Assembly (NCBI GenBank): GCA_903844735.1
Contig: CAIMUX010000110.1
Coordinates: 23,099 to 87,098, forward strand
Direction of reading: 5' to 3'
DNA from: Candidatus Eiseniibacteriota bacterium
Lineage (GTDB): Bacteria; Eisenbacteria; RBG-16-71-46; CAIMUX01
DNA: 64,000 nt
In this document: one piece after another, positions 33,358 to 41,228 of the stretch
Layout: each line of letters opens with the position of its first letter
Position numbering within the stretch: position 1 is the first letter of the stretch
The notes under the pieces: generated by a model
Told to the model about the DNA's origin: nothing
The model's input: the letters and a program-made list of their open reading frames with translations, nothing else
Databases searched by the model: none
Made by a program: the position numbers and the translations under genes

Positions 33358-34724
33358 CCCGCTCTCTCCTCCTCCGCAGGCATCGGCTGCAGGTCACCCC
33401 AGCTCCGGTTGCAGTCGAGGTACTGCTGCCAGGCGTTCTGTGCTTTGCGGCGGAGCCCCAACCGCCGGTAGGCCTGCCCGAGGATGTAATAAGTCCGGGC
33501 GTAGGCGGGATTCAGGCCCGCCCCTTCCTCCAGCTCCCGCACCGCTTCCGGCGCGCGGTCGAGGGCCAGGAGCGCCTCCGCCCGTTGCGCATGCAGATCG
33601 GCCGAACGAACCCCCTGGCGAGAGAGCTGGGAAAGCTCGTCGAGCACCTCATCCCAGAGCTCCCGCTGCCGAAGAACGCTGGTCAGCGTCATGCGGGCCT
33701 GGAAATACTGGGGGTTGACCTCCAGGGCGCGGCGCAGGCAGCGCAGGGCGTCATCGCCCCGTCCCTGGGACTCATACAGGAGACCGAGGTTGTACTGGAG
33801 GTCCGGGTAGTCGGGGCGTAGGCGAGCCGCCACCTCGAACTGAACGACCGCCTCTTCCTGGTATCCCTGGGATTGGTACTCGAAGCCGAGGGCGATGCGG
33901 GCGGGCACAGACGTGGGATCGACTTCGATGGCCCGGCACAGGGCCGAGACCGCCTCCTCCTCATCACCGCGGGCGAGGGCCAGTTGCGAGAGGCAGACTT
34001 GGTGCATCGACTCGCGTCCCTGCCGGAGAAATGCTTCATCAAAGAATGCCTGGCCATCGGCGAGCTTGCCGTGTCGGGCACAGAGAGCGCCCAGGTAGCG
34101 ACAGAGGTCGGCCGCTACGGGATTCCAGGCCTCGGCCGCGTCGTCGCCCAGGACCGACTCGATGTGTGGTTGAAAATTCCGAGAGCGGCGCCCCGAACCA
34201 CTCGCCGGCCGCCCGCGCGACTCCAGCACGCGGCGGTAGAGCGGGTGCGCCCGCTCGGCGGCTTCCAGCGCGGCACGGGCCGCCGCGGGATCTCCCCACG
34301 CCGACTCGTAAACAGACAACACATACCAACCCGTAGCGTCCCAGGTCGGGTTTTCCACGAGACGGCGTAGGGCAGCCCGAGTTCCCTCCCGATCGCCGGC
34401 TTGAGCGAGAAACCATGCCGTCCAGAGGCATCGCTCCGGCTCCTCCTGGCCTTCCGCCGGGGCCTCTTGCGCCCAGGCCGCGGGATCGAGCTCGCCGTCA
34501 CGAAGGCGCAGCGCGACCAGACGCGCGAACCGAGCCCGCCGGTAGCCAGGGTTGGCCTGCAGCGCCGCGTCGAACTCCGTCACCGCATCTCCCGCGTTCC
34601 CCCGGGCCAAGCGCAGGAGTCCCAGCAGGTGCCGGAGATCGGCGAAGGTGGGGTTGTCCCGAACCTGGGCCTCCAACTCCCGCGCTCCCTCGAGCCACGG
34701 GTCTAAGACCAGTTCCATCTGCAT
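33354..34724 (-). CDS. Tetratricopeptide-repeat protein
   Basis: The product is 456 residues, starting at the ATG that overlaps the BON gene stop as TGATG (six codons inside the longer frame). Repeats such as NPTFADLRHLLGLLRLARGN, DPTSVPARIALGFEYQSQGY, RPDYPDLQYNLGLLYESQGR and NPQYFQARMTLTSVLRQREL are regular 34-residue TPRs with GNAxxAxxxY-type positions. It is soluble and likely a scaffold. It is cotranscribed with the BON and PP2C-like genes, so the three probably form one complex or pathway. Confidence 0.88.
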   Translation of the reverse strand: MQMELVLDPWLEGARELEAQVRDNPTFADLRHLLGLLRLARGNAGDAVTEFDAALQANPGYRRARFARLVALRLRDGELDPAAWAQEAPAEGQEEPERCLWTAWFLAQAGDREGTRAALRRLVENPTWDATGWYVLSVYESAWGDPAAARAALEAAERAHPLYRRVLESRGRPASGSGRRSRNFQPHIESVLGDDAAEAWNPVAADLCRYLGALCARHGKLADGQAFFDEAFLRQGRESMHQVCLSQLALARGDEEEAVSALCRAIEVDPTSVPARIALGFEYQSQGYQEEAVVQFEVAARLRPDYPDLQYNLGLLYESQGRGDDALRCLRRALEVNPQYFQARMTLTSVLRQRELWDEVLDELSQLSRQGVRSADLHAQRAEALLALDRAPEAVRELEEGAGLNPAYARTYYILGQAYRRLGLRRKAQNAWQQYLDCNRSWGDLQPMPAEEERAG

Positions 34725-35017
34725 CACGCTGCCCCCCGGCATGATTCCCCCGTGTCGGGCTCTCCGAGCCGGAACACGACGTCCCGCACCTCCGGGATGG
34801 CCTCAATCTCCCGTTGAATCCGCCGACACCAGGCGTCTCGCGCGGTGGCGGCCGATCCCGGGGCGTCCAGCCCGGGCCCACTCTCGGTGCGCAGATCGCC
34901 GCCGATGTACACCACACCGTTGGTGGTTCCGATGGTCACGGACCGTAGGTCCACCCAACGCCGAGCCAAGAGAATCCGCACCTTGGCCTGGATCTTCGAG
35001 TCAGCCCCCTTTTGCAT
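34724..35017 (-). CDS. BON-domain protein
   Basis: The product is 97 residues without an obvious signal peptide. IQAKVRILLARRWVDLRSVT, NGVVYIGGDL and IQREIEAIPEVRDVVFRL are the BON alpha/beta pattern, in which the Gly of YIGG is conserved. BON domains bind phospholipid or interact at membranes. It is the first gene of the three-gene operon. Confidence 0.8.
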   Translation of the reverse strand: MQKGADSKIQAKVRILLARRWVDLRSVTIGTTNGVVYIGGDLRTESGPGLDAPGSAATARDAWCRRIQREIEAIPEVRDVVFRLGEPDTGESCRGAA

Positions 35018-35322
35018 GGTCGTTCCCCTCCGCCAGTCAGACAGTCAAGGGGCATGCCAGAGGCGAGGAAGAATGACTTCGACATGGAGAGCCGAAATCA
35101 CTTGAGGCAGATTCTATATCTGACTGTTGTATCGTTGATTAGCAACTCGACCCGGCAAGTGCTCCCGAGGCACGCGATCTGACCGGGAAGTCTCTCTCGA
35201 TCGTTGGGATGGTTTTTGGCCATCCGCACGCCTGGATGGATGCGGCTTGAGCGGACCGACGCACGAAGCGATCCGATTCCGCCAGACCCTGCTCGGTGGC
35301 AGCCGGGAACTCTTCCGCCCTG
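35018..35322. other. 305-bp intergenic region with a short hairpin
   Basis: It lies between the PorV-like stop and the BON start. GGATGG (35207-35212) pairs with CCATCC (35220-35225); on the minus strand this could end the PorV-like transcript. AT-rich sequence around 35110-35140 probably contains the BON operon promoter. No coding signal. Confidence 0.4.
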
Positions 35323-36393
35323 CTAGAAACCGATCGAGGCCGAAACGCGGTGCGTCGCGTCGAGTTCCTCGTGGGAAAGGAAGGCGTAGTCAACACCCCA
35401 GGAGCGATAGCGGATGCCGGCGCCGGCGGTCAGCGCGCCGGCGTCGCTGCCGACCCGAGCCGCGACGGCCGAGCCGTGCCCTTTGCGCCCCGAACCAAAG
35501 GCGGAGGCGTTCCCGACCCAGTACTCGAGCCCGGCCTGGAGGTCGCCTCCCCAGGCACCGCTTGCTATCTGGCTCGCGGCATCACGACCGTCGAATGTAT
35601 TGGCCAGAGCGAGCGCCGTGTTGAGCCGTCCTCGCAGACCCGGGAGATCGCGCGTCCAGGCAGCGCCGAAGGTCAGCGCCGGCCGAAGCGTCTCACGGTG
35701 GCCGGTATCCCAGGAGATGCGCGTGGTGGTGGCATCGGCCAGCCGCACTCCCAATCCCCAGGAAGCAGTAGGCCGGTAGAGGAGCCCAAGGTCGAGCCCC
35801 ATCCCGAAACTCGTGTTGTCCAGCAATCCCTGCCGGATCAGCTTCAGGTTTCCGCCAAGCGACAACCGGTCGCCGGTGGCGCGGGCATACGAGAGCAGCA
35901 GCGCGTACTCGGTATCACTGTCCATATAGAATCGATCCGGCAGGATCGGCTCCCCTTCGTCGCGGCGTCCGTTATGATTCCGATCGTCGTAGGCGTCGCG
36001 TGTGACAAGGATGTCATCCACCGAGAAACGGACCAGAGAAATCGCGACCGCCGACCCGCTGCTACGGGAGTCGAGCGGCTGCACGAACGAGGCGAAGTCA
36101 TGGTTGGCGATCGACCCGAACTGCTCGGCGTGCATGAACAGCATCTCGGGTCGGGCGGCACGGGCCAGGCCCGCCGGGTTCCAGTACGGTGCCGAGCCAT
36201 CATCGGCAATGGCCACGAAAGCGCCTCCGAGACCGAGAGCCCTGGCCCCGACACCGATCTTCAGGAACTCCGCGGCGTACTTCCCGCCGGCGAGCACGGG
36301 CGAGGCGAGCACACACGCGGCAGAAAACGCGAGGCTGATGCAGGCGGCACGGACCGCTCCGGAAACGTGCCCGTCGGCGGTAAGCAAGCGCAT
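35323..36393 (-). CDS. PorV/PorQ (UPF0164) family outer-membrane beta-barrel protein
   Basis: The product is 356 residues, starting at the ATG after AAGGAG (MRLLTADGHVSG). A signal peptide ends near ASPVLAGGKYAAEF. The family hallmark FLKIGVGARALGLGGAFVAI and APYWNPAGLARA follows. The rest alternates in beta-barrel fashion and ends in F. A DDRNHNGRRDEGE loop resembles a Ca-binding extracellular loop. In Bacteroidetes the family takes part in type IX secretion or fatty-acid transport. No other type IX gene is visible here. Confidence 0.85.
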   Translation of the reverse strand: MRLLTADGHVSGAVRAACISLAFSAACVLASPVLAGGKYAAEFLKIGVGARALGLGGAFVAIADDGSAPYWNPAGLARAARPEMLFMHAEQFGSIANHDFASFVQPLDSRSSGSAVAISLVRFSVDDILVTRDAYDDRNHNGRRDEGEPILPDRFYMDSDTEYALLLSYARATGDRLSLGGNLKLIRQGLLDNTSFGMGLDLGLLYRPTASWGLGVRLADATTTRISWDTGHRETLRPALTFGAAWTRDLPGLRGRLNTALALANTFDGRDAASQIASGAWGGDLQAGLEYWVGNASAFGSGRKGHGSAVAARVGSDAGALTAGAGIRYRSWGVDYAFLSHEELDATHRVSASIGF

Positions 36394-36606
36394 AGCGGCT
36401 CCTTGGGGATGCGACGCCGGAATCTTCTGCCATCGGCCCAAGGACCCACTTCCCTCAGCACCGGCCCACGGACCCACTAGCCCTGAGTACCATCCTAGCC
36501 GAGGGCTTGCGTGGGGTCAAATCGGGCACACCACCGATACCGAACCCCGAGACCATCGGCACGGATCCCCGGAGAATCACCGGCGCCGGCTCAAACAGGC
36601 CGGAAC

Positions 36607-37005
36607 TCAGGCGGCGTCGGACTCCCCGTACACGAGCTTGTACCAGTCGACGTACCCCTGGATGTGGCTCTTCGCGTCCTGCCCGAGGCTCAGAAACGCG
36701 GAAGCCATTTTGTAGTCGCCATCTGGAGAGTCCGACTTCTCGCAGCGCACCACGACCGCGGTAGTTTCAATGGTCCGCGGGGCGTGCTCCGCGTAGGGAG
36801 GGAACTGGAAGGTAATCCCGAGCCGGGTTAGCGGCTCGATCTCGCGGCTGCTTCGGCAGAAGAACCCGCCGACGCTGAAGTTCAGCACTTTGAGCCGAAG
36901 ATCTTCCTGCGGACACCCGCCTTGGAGCACCGCTTCCAGATTGATGCGCGCGCGCGGGTGCTTGCGCCGCTCCGACCCTTTCGGTCGTCCGTGCTTGCCT
37001 TCCAT
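36607..37005 (-). CDS. PilZ-domain protein
   Basis: The product is about 132 residues, starting at the ATG at 37005 (a GTG eight codons upstream is also open). RRKHPRARINLEAVL supplies the RxxxR box and NFSVGGFFCRS the (D/N)xSxxG box of c-di-GMP-binding PilZ. Only N replaces D in the second box. It is a probable c-di-GMP effector. It is a stand-alone gene between PorV-like and RNase R. Confidence 0.85.
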   Translation of the reverse strand: MEGKHGRPKGSERRKHPRARINLEAVLQGGCPQEDLRLKVLNFSVGGFFCRSSREIEPLTRLGITFQFPPYAEHAPRTIETTAVVVRCEKSDSPDGDYKMASAFLSLGQDAKSHIQGYVDWYKLVYGESDAA

Positions 37006-37209
37006 GGCCTGGCTTGCCTCCCGTGCCACTGATGCCGATCGCCGCTAAGCTCCTTCTCCCGTTTTCGGCCCGGACCCCGAGAAGGGTGAGCACCCATCCC
37101 CGACCCGCGGACGAGCCCGATGGTGAGCCCGCGGATGCTCGCGCGTAAAGGGCGGAATCGCGGCCTTAGATTCGGAGCGGGCTTCGGGCTTCGAGCTTCA
37201 GACTTCGGG

Positions 37210-39465
37210 CTACCGGCGCTTCGTGCCGCGTTTCCCGGAACTGCTGCGCTTTGGCCCCGCGGTCTTGCGGGCGCTGCCGCCCCCGCCCGATCTACGAGGC
37301 GGACGGCTGGCGGACTTCAATCTCCCGTCCTTGGCCCGGCTGGACCGGCTTCGGCCGCCGGGGCCACGAGCCGGGGTGGTCCCGCTGCGCGGCCTCTTCC
37401 TCGTGTCCGGCCGTTTCCCGGCGCGTTCATCCCCCGCGCCCCGCGCGACTTCATCCCCGGCGTCTCCGTCCGCGGCGCGCCGATCCTCGCCGCGCCCTGA
37501 TCGATCGCGCCGCCCTCGTCCGCGCGGGCCCGCCACTCGCACCAGAGCAAATTCGACCCGGCGCGCTCGCAGGTCGACGCGGGCCACGATGACGCGCACC
37601 GGATCACCCGGCCGGAACTCCTCCCGCGACCGATCGTGCAGAAACGCCGGGCGTTCGTCCGCGAGGCGAAACCCAGGCGGCAACGACTCCCGCGGCACGA
37701 ATCCTTCCACCGGCATGGTGTCCAGTTCCACGAAGAGGCCCGCGGGGATCATCCCCGTGATGTGCCCGGCGAACTCCGCGCCCAGGCGACGCTCCATGAA
37801 ACGGGCGGTCTTCAGCCGCACCATCTCGCGTTCCGCCTCCTGCGCGTTGACCTCGGCGCGCGACGAGCAGCTCGCTTCGCGCTCGGCGTCCTCCCACGAG
37901 ACGGTCGGCGGGCGGCCGTCCAGCAGTTCCTTCACCCGGCGGTGCACGAAGAGGTCGGGATAGCGACGGATCGGCGACGTGAAATGGCAGTAGCCGCGCA
38001 ACCCAAGGCCGAAATGGCCGGTGTCGACCGGTGCATAGATCGCTTTGCGCAACGCACGCAGAAAGAGCCGCTGCACCGTGCGCCCGAGCGGCGAGTCGGG
38101 AAGCGCCTCCAACCAGCGCCGCAATCGCGGGAAATCGGAGAGCGCTGCGGGCGACGTGCCCGGCACCAGCGCCAACGCATCCCCCAGGAATCGAGCCACA
38201 GATTCGGCATCGGGCTCGGCGTGGACGCGGTAGAGAAACGGTACTTCGCGCTCCAGCGCCCACGTCCCGATGGCCCGATTGGCCGCGATCATGAACTCCT
38301 CGATGAGCCGATGGGACTCAAGCGATGCTCGGCGGTGAATTTCGCGCGGCACGCCGTCGGGACCCAGCGTCATCTCCGCTTCCGCCACGTTGAACTCAAA
38401 GCCGCCTTGAGCGAAGCGACGGTCCCGCAGAATCCCGGCCAGTCGGGCCATCTCGCGCAGGGCCGCTACGATCTCGGGCGATGACGCCTCGGGGTCATCT
38501 TTCCCGTCGAGTTTCCCGTCAAGGATCGCCTGGGCCTGCGCGTAGTGAAGCCGGGCTTGGCTTCGGATCCAGCCACGCGAGACATGCACCCCGCTTCCGG
38601 CACCGCGAGCGTCGAAATCGATCCGCACAGAGAGAACCCGCCGGTCGATGCCCGGGCCCAGGCTCGCGGCCACACTGGAAAGCCCCTCCGGCAGCATCGG
38701 GATCGCCACGCCGGGAAAATAGACACTGGTGCCGCGACGCGAGGCTTCCCGGTCCAACGGTCCGCCTTCCGCCACGAACGAAGTGACATCGGCGATGTGC
38801 ACCCAGAGTCGCCACCCGCCACCAGCGAGCGGTGCGATCGCCACGGCGTCATCGAAATCCTTGGCGTCGGGCGGATCGATCGTGAGGACGAAGTCGTCGC
38901 GGAAGTCCTCGCGCCGGGCTGCCTCGGGATCGGGACCCGCGGCCGAGGCGAGGGCCTCTTTTTCGGCGGCTTCGGGGAAACGCAGGTCGAGAGAAGCCTC
39001 GCCTGCAATGTTCACCAGATCGTGGCGCGCGTCGTCTCCCTCGCCCAGGAGGTCGGCGGCCAGGGCCACCGGCGTCTGCTCGGTGCCCGGCCGGGTCTCG
39101 ATGCGAAACCGGATCTTCGCACCGGCCACGCCCGCGACCGTGCCGAGGCGCAGACGGAGCCGCTCGGGCAACAGTGGGCTATCCGGACGCACGAACCACG
39201 CCTTGCCGATCCGCTCCAGATTGCCGGTGTATCCGCCTTCGCCGCCACCGCGCGCGAGGATCTCCTCCACGTCGGCGGAGGGGCGAAAGTCACGCAGGTC
39301 CCCGCGCGTCACACGAACACGCACACGGTCGCCGTGCAGGGCACCAGCCAACGCCTCCGCGGGCACGAAGATGTCCTCTCCTCCCTCGTCGGGACGGAAG
39401 AAGGCGAACCCCGTGCGCGTACCGCGGATGGTCCCATCCAGAGCTTCGGTGCGACGGACTCTCAT
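37210..39465 (-). CDS. rnr: Ribonuclease R
   Basis: The product is 751 residues. A cold-shock-like S1 domain (RGTRTGFAFFRPDEGGEDIF) opens it. The RNB catalytic core has DPPDAKDFDDAVAIAPL with the four catalytic Asp, LWVHIADVTSFV, GTSVYFPGVAIPMLPEGL and the late HFTSPIRRYPDLFVHR. An S1 domain (EFAGHITGMIPAGLFVELD) and a very basic Arg/Lys/Gly-rich tail of about 90 residues follow. The N-terminal winged helix seen in some RNase R proteins is absent. It is a processive 3'-5' exonuclease. Confidence 0.93.
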   Translation of the reverse strand: MRVRRTEALDGTIRGTRTGFAFFRPDEGGEDIFVPAEALAGALHGDRVRVRVTRGDLRDFRPSADVEEILARGGGEGGYTGNLERIGKAWFVRPDSPLLPERLRLRLGTVAGVAGAKIRFRIETRPGTEQTPVALAADLLGEGDDARHDLVNIAGEASLDLRFPEAAEKEALASAAGPDPEAARREDFRDDFVLTIDPPDAKDFDDAVAIAPLAGGGWRLWVHIADVTSFVAEGGPLDREASRRGTSVYFPGVAIPMLPEGLSSVAASLGPGIDRRVLSVRIDFDARGAGSGVHVSRGWIRSQARLHYAQAQAILDGKLDGKDDPEASSPEIVAALREMARLAGILRDRRFAQGGFEFNVAEAEMTLGPDGVPREIHRRASLESHRLIEEFMIAANRAIGTWALEREVPFLYRVHAEPDAESVARFLGDALALVPGTSPAALSDFPRLRRWLEALPDSPLGRTVQRLFLRALRKAIYAPVDTGHFGLGLRGYCHFTSPIRRYPDLFVHRRVKELLDGRPPTVSWEDAEREASCSSRAEVNAQEAEREMVRLKTARFMERRLGAEFAGHITGMIPAGLFVELDTMPVEGFVPRESLPPGFRLADERPAFLHDRSREEFRPGDPVRVIVARVDLRARRVEFALVRVAGPRGRGRRDRSGRGEDRRAADGDAGDEVARGAGDERAGKRPDTRKRPRSGTTPARGPGGRSRSSRAKDGRLKSASRPPRRSGGGGSARKTAGPKRSSSGKRGTKRR

Positions 39466-39489
39466 AATTTTCCCGCAGATACACGGAAA

Positions 39490-39517
39490 GCCCCGGGACG
39501 GTCATCCCACCCGGGGC
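39490..39517 (-). terminator. Terminator-like hairpin between the COX24-type gene and rnr
   Basis: GCCCCGGG (39490-39497) pairs with CCCGGGGC (39510-39517), loop 12 nt. On the minus strand TTTCC follows the stem. It sits about 80 bp after the small basic protein gene. Confidence 0.5.
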
Positions 39518-39598
39518 CTACCCACGAAAGCCGGCGGCATCGACCGCCAGGGAAAGGGGGTACGTCCAGGCAGTGCGAGGCAGCCCGGACGCCGACGA

Positions 39599-39700
39599 TC
39601 ACTTCTGCCAGAGGCGCTTCTTGTGGCGGTTCTTCCGCAGGCGCTTCTTCCTCTTGTGTGTCGCGATCTTCTTTCTCTTGCGCTTCTTGCCGCAACCCAT
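39599..39700 (-). CDS. AURKAIP1/COX24-type small basic ribosome-associated protein
   Basis: The peptide has 33 residues: MGCGKKRKRKKIATHKRKKR and a similar run after it ending HKKRLWQK. This Lys/Arg composition with the KKRLRKNRHKKR core matches the bacterial COX24/mS38-like mini-proteins that bind the small ribosomal subunit. AAGAGG lies 9 bp before the ATG. It is too short for routine gene calls but the match is strong. It sits upstream of rnr with a hairpin between. Confidence 0.8.
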   Translation of the reverse strand: MGCGKKRKRKKIATHKRKKRLRKNRHKKRLWQK

Positions 39701-39805
39701 GAACGACGACCTCTTCTTTCCTTGCCGCAGGTGAAACCCGCGCTCACATGCGGGGCCGCGGGCTCCCACGCGCCGCCATTCCCCGCTCCGCTATCTGCTT
39801 GCCCG

Positions 39806-40093
39806 CTAGTGGCTTGCCCGTTCTGACACCCGTTTCCCCAGACCGGGCGCGCAGCGAAAGACGGGCGCAAGCCGGGCCGGAACCCGGATCCGGCCGCCCT
39901 TCCCAGGCGTTTGTACAACGCGGCCCACACGCGGCCGCACTTCGAAGCGGCCGAACCCGCGCAGCGTCACCGCCTGGCCTTCGGTCAAAGCCCGCTCGAT
40001 CGACTGCAACAACGTCTCGACGACCGCCCGGGCATCCCGCGGGCGCATATGCCGCGCCTCCGCCAGATCCCCGATCAGTTCCTTCTTGGTCAT
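39806..40093 (-). CDS. HU/IHF family DNA-binding protein
   Basis: The product is 95 residues. MTKKELIGDLAEARHMRP opens the fold, and VVETLLQSIERALTEGQAVTLRGFGRFEVR is the signature dimer/beta region. The usual G-R-N-P tip on the beta arm is altered to TPGKGGRIRVPARLAPVFR. It is a nucleoid-binding dimer. Only one subunit type is encoded here. Confidence 0.93.
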   Translation of the reverse strand: MTKKELIGDLAEARHMRPRDARAVVETLLQSIERALTEGQAVTLRGFGRFEVRPRVGRVVQTPGKGGRIRVPARLAPVFRCAPGLGKRVSERASH

Positions 40094-40191
40094 GTCCGGA
40101 CCTCCCCGCGATGCGGACTCCGGTCACGAGATGGAACGAATTGCCAAGTCGCACCATACCGGACGATCCAGGGGTTCGTCAACCGGCTTTC

Positions 40192-41070
40192 TCAGCGGTA
40201 CTCCAGACGAGGAGCCGAGCCGAGCAAAACCCGGGTCCGCCCGGCAAGACGGCGGGCAATATCGAGCCAATCCGGCTCCCGCCGCCCATGGGAGGTCACG
40301 GGTGTCGCCGGATCGAGGCCGGCGAGACGGGCCGCCAACCGGATGGCGTCGGGCTCGAAGCCGAGCGTGTCGACCAGTCCGACAGCCAAGGCCTGTCGTC
40401 CGGTGAGGATCCGTCCGTCGGCCAAGCTAAGCACGCTGTCGATGGCCATCACCCGGGACTCTGCCACGGTGGACGTGAACTGCTGGTAGGCATCACCCAC
40501 TACCGACTCGAGCATGGCCCGATCGTCATCGGTCATGGGCCGCCACCAAGCGCCGACATCCTTGCGAGCGCCGGTCTTCACGACCTCGGTACGTACCCCG
40601 ATCTTTTTCATCAGCTCGCTGGCATCGGTGAACGTCATGATCACGCCGATCGAGCCTGTGATCGTGCCCGGCTCGGCCACGATCTTCGACGCCGCACACG
40701 CGAGGTAGTAGCCGCCGGATGCGGCTGTCGCGCCCAGCGAAGCCACCACGGGGTGCTCGGTGCGCCGGCGGTAGCGCTGGACGGCGTCGAGCATCTCCTG
40801 CGTAGCGCCGACCCCGCCGCCCGGGCTGTCCACGCGCAGGACAAGGGCACGGATCCGCGTGTCGCTTTCGATGCGGCGCAGTTCATCGAGGAAGGAACGA
40901 GCCTCGGCAATCTCCCCCTCGACCCGGATGAGCCCCACGCGTGGAGACATCCCGAAGTCACCGCCGGGCCGCGCCAGCAGCGCCACGACGGCGAGAAATA
41001 CCACGCCGGCGGCGGCGAGGACCAGGCAACCACGGCCCCAGGCCGGTCTTCTCGCGCTTGGTAGAACCAC
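40192..41070 (-). CDS. sppA: Signal peptide peptidase SppA (S49 family)
   Basis: The product is 292 residues, starting at GTG (41070) with GGAGGAGGAG 6 bp upstream. A transmembrane anchor is at about 12-32. LRVDSPGGGVGATQEMLDAV carries the family oxyanion element. The catalytic Ser is in GATAASGGYYLACAASKIVA, and the general-base Lys lies in the later region (KTGARKDVG). GTITGSIGVIM is the S49 hallmark. It cleaves remnant signal peptides in the membrane. Confidence 0.92.
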   Translation of the reverse strand: MVLPSARRPAWGRGCLVLAAAGVVFLAVVALLARPGGDFGMSPRVGLIRVEGEIAEARSFLDELRRIESDTRIRALVLRVDSPGGGVGATQEMLDAVQRYRRRTEHPVVASLGATAASGGYYLACAASKIVAEPGTITGSIGVIMTFTDASELMKKIGVRTEVVKTGARKDVGAWWRPMTDDDRAMLESVVGDAYQQFTSTVAESRVMAIDSVLSLADGRILTGRQALAVGLVDTLGFEPDAIRLAARLAGLDPATPVTSHGRREPDWLDIARRLAGRTRVLLGSAPRLEYR

Positions 41071-41171
41071 GATGATCTCCTCCTCCTTGCTTCGCGTGTG
41101 GACGGTAGCAGAGCGGGGGGGCGAGGGGGAAGGCATAAGGGGAAACCGGGGCGGGCAGGTCCTATGCAGAG

Positions 41172-41202
41172 GGCCGGAACCGGTCATCCCGGTCCCGGCC
41201 CG
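41172..41202 (-). terminator. GC-rich hairpin downstream of the Ig-like lipoprotein gene
   Basis: GGGCCGGAACCGG (41172-41184) pairs with CCGGTCCCGGCCC (41190-41202), 12 of 13 pairs, loop TCATC. It lies 27 bp past the stop. No T-run follows. Confidence 0.55.
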
Positions 41203-41228
41203 TCTGCGGGCTTGGGGTTCGTGTCCGG

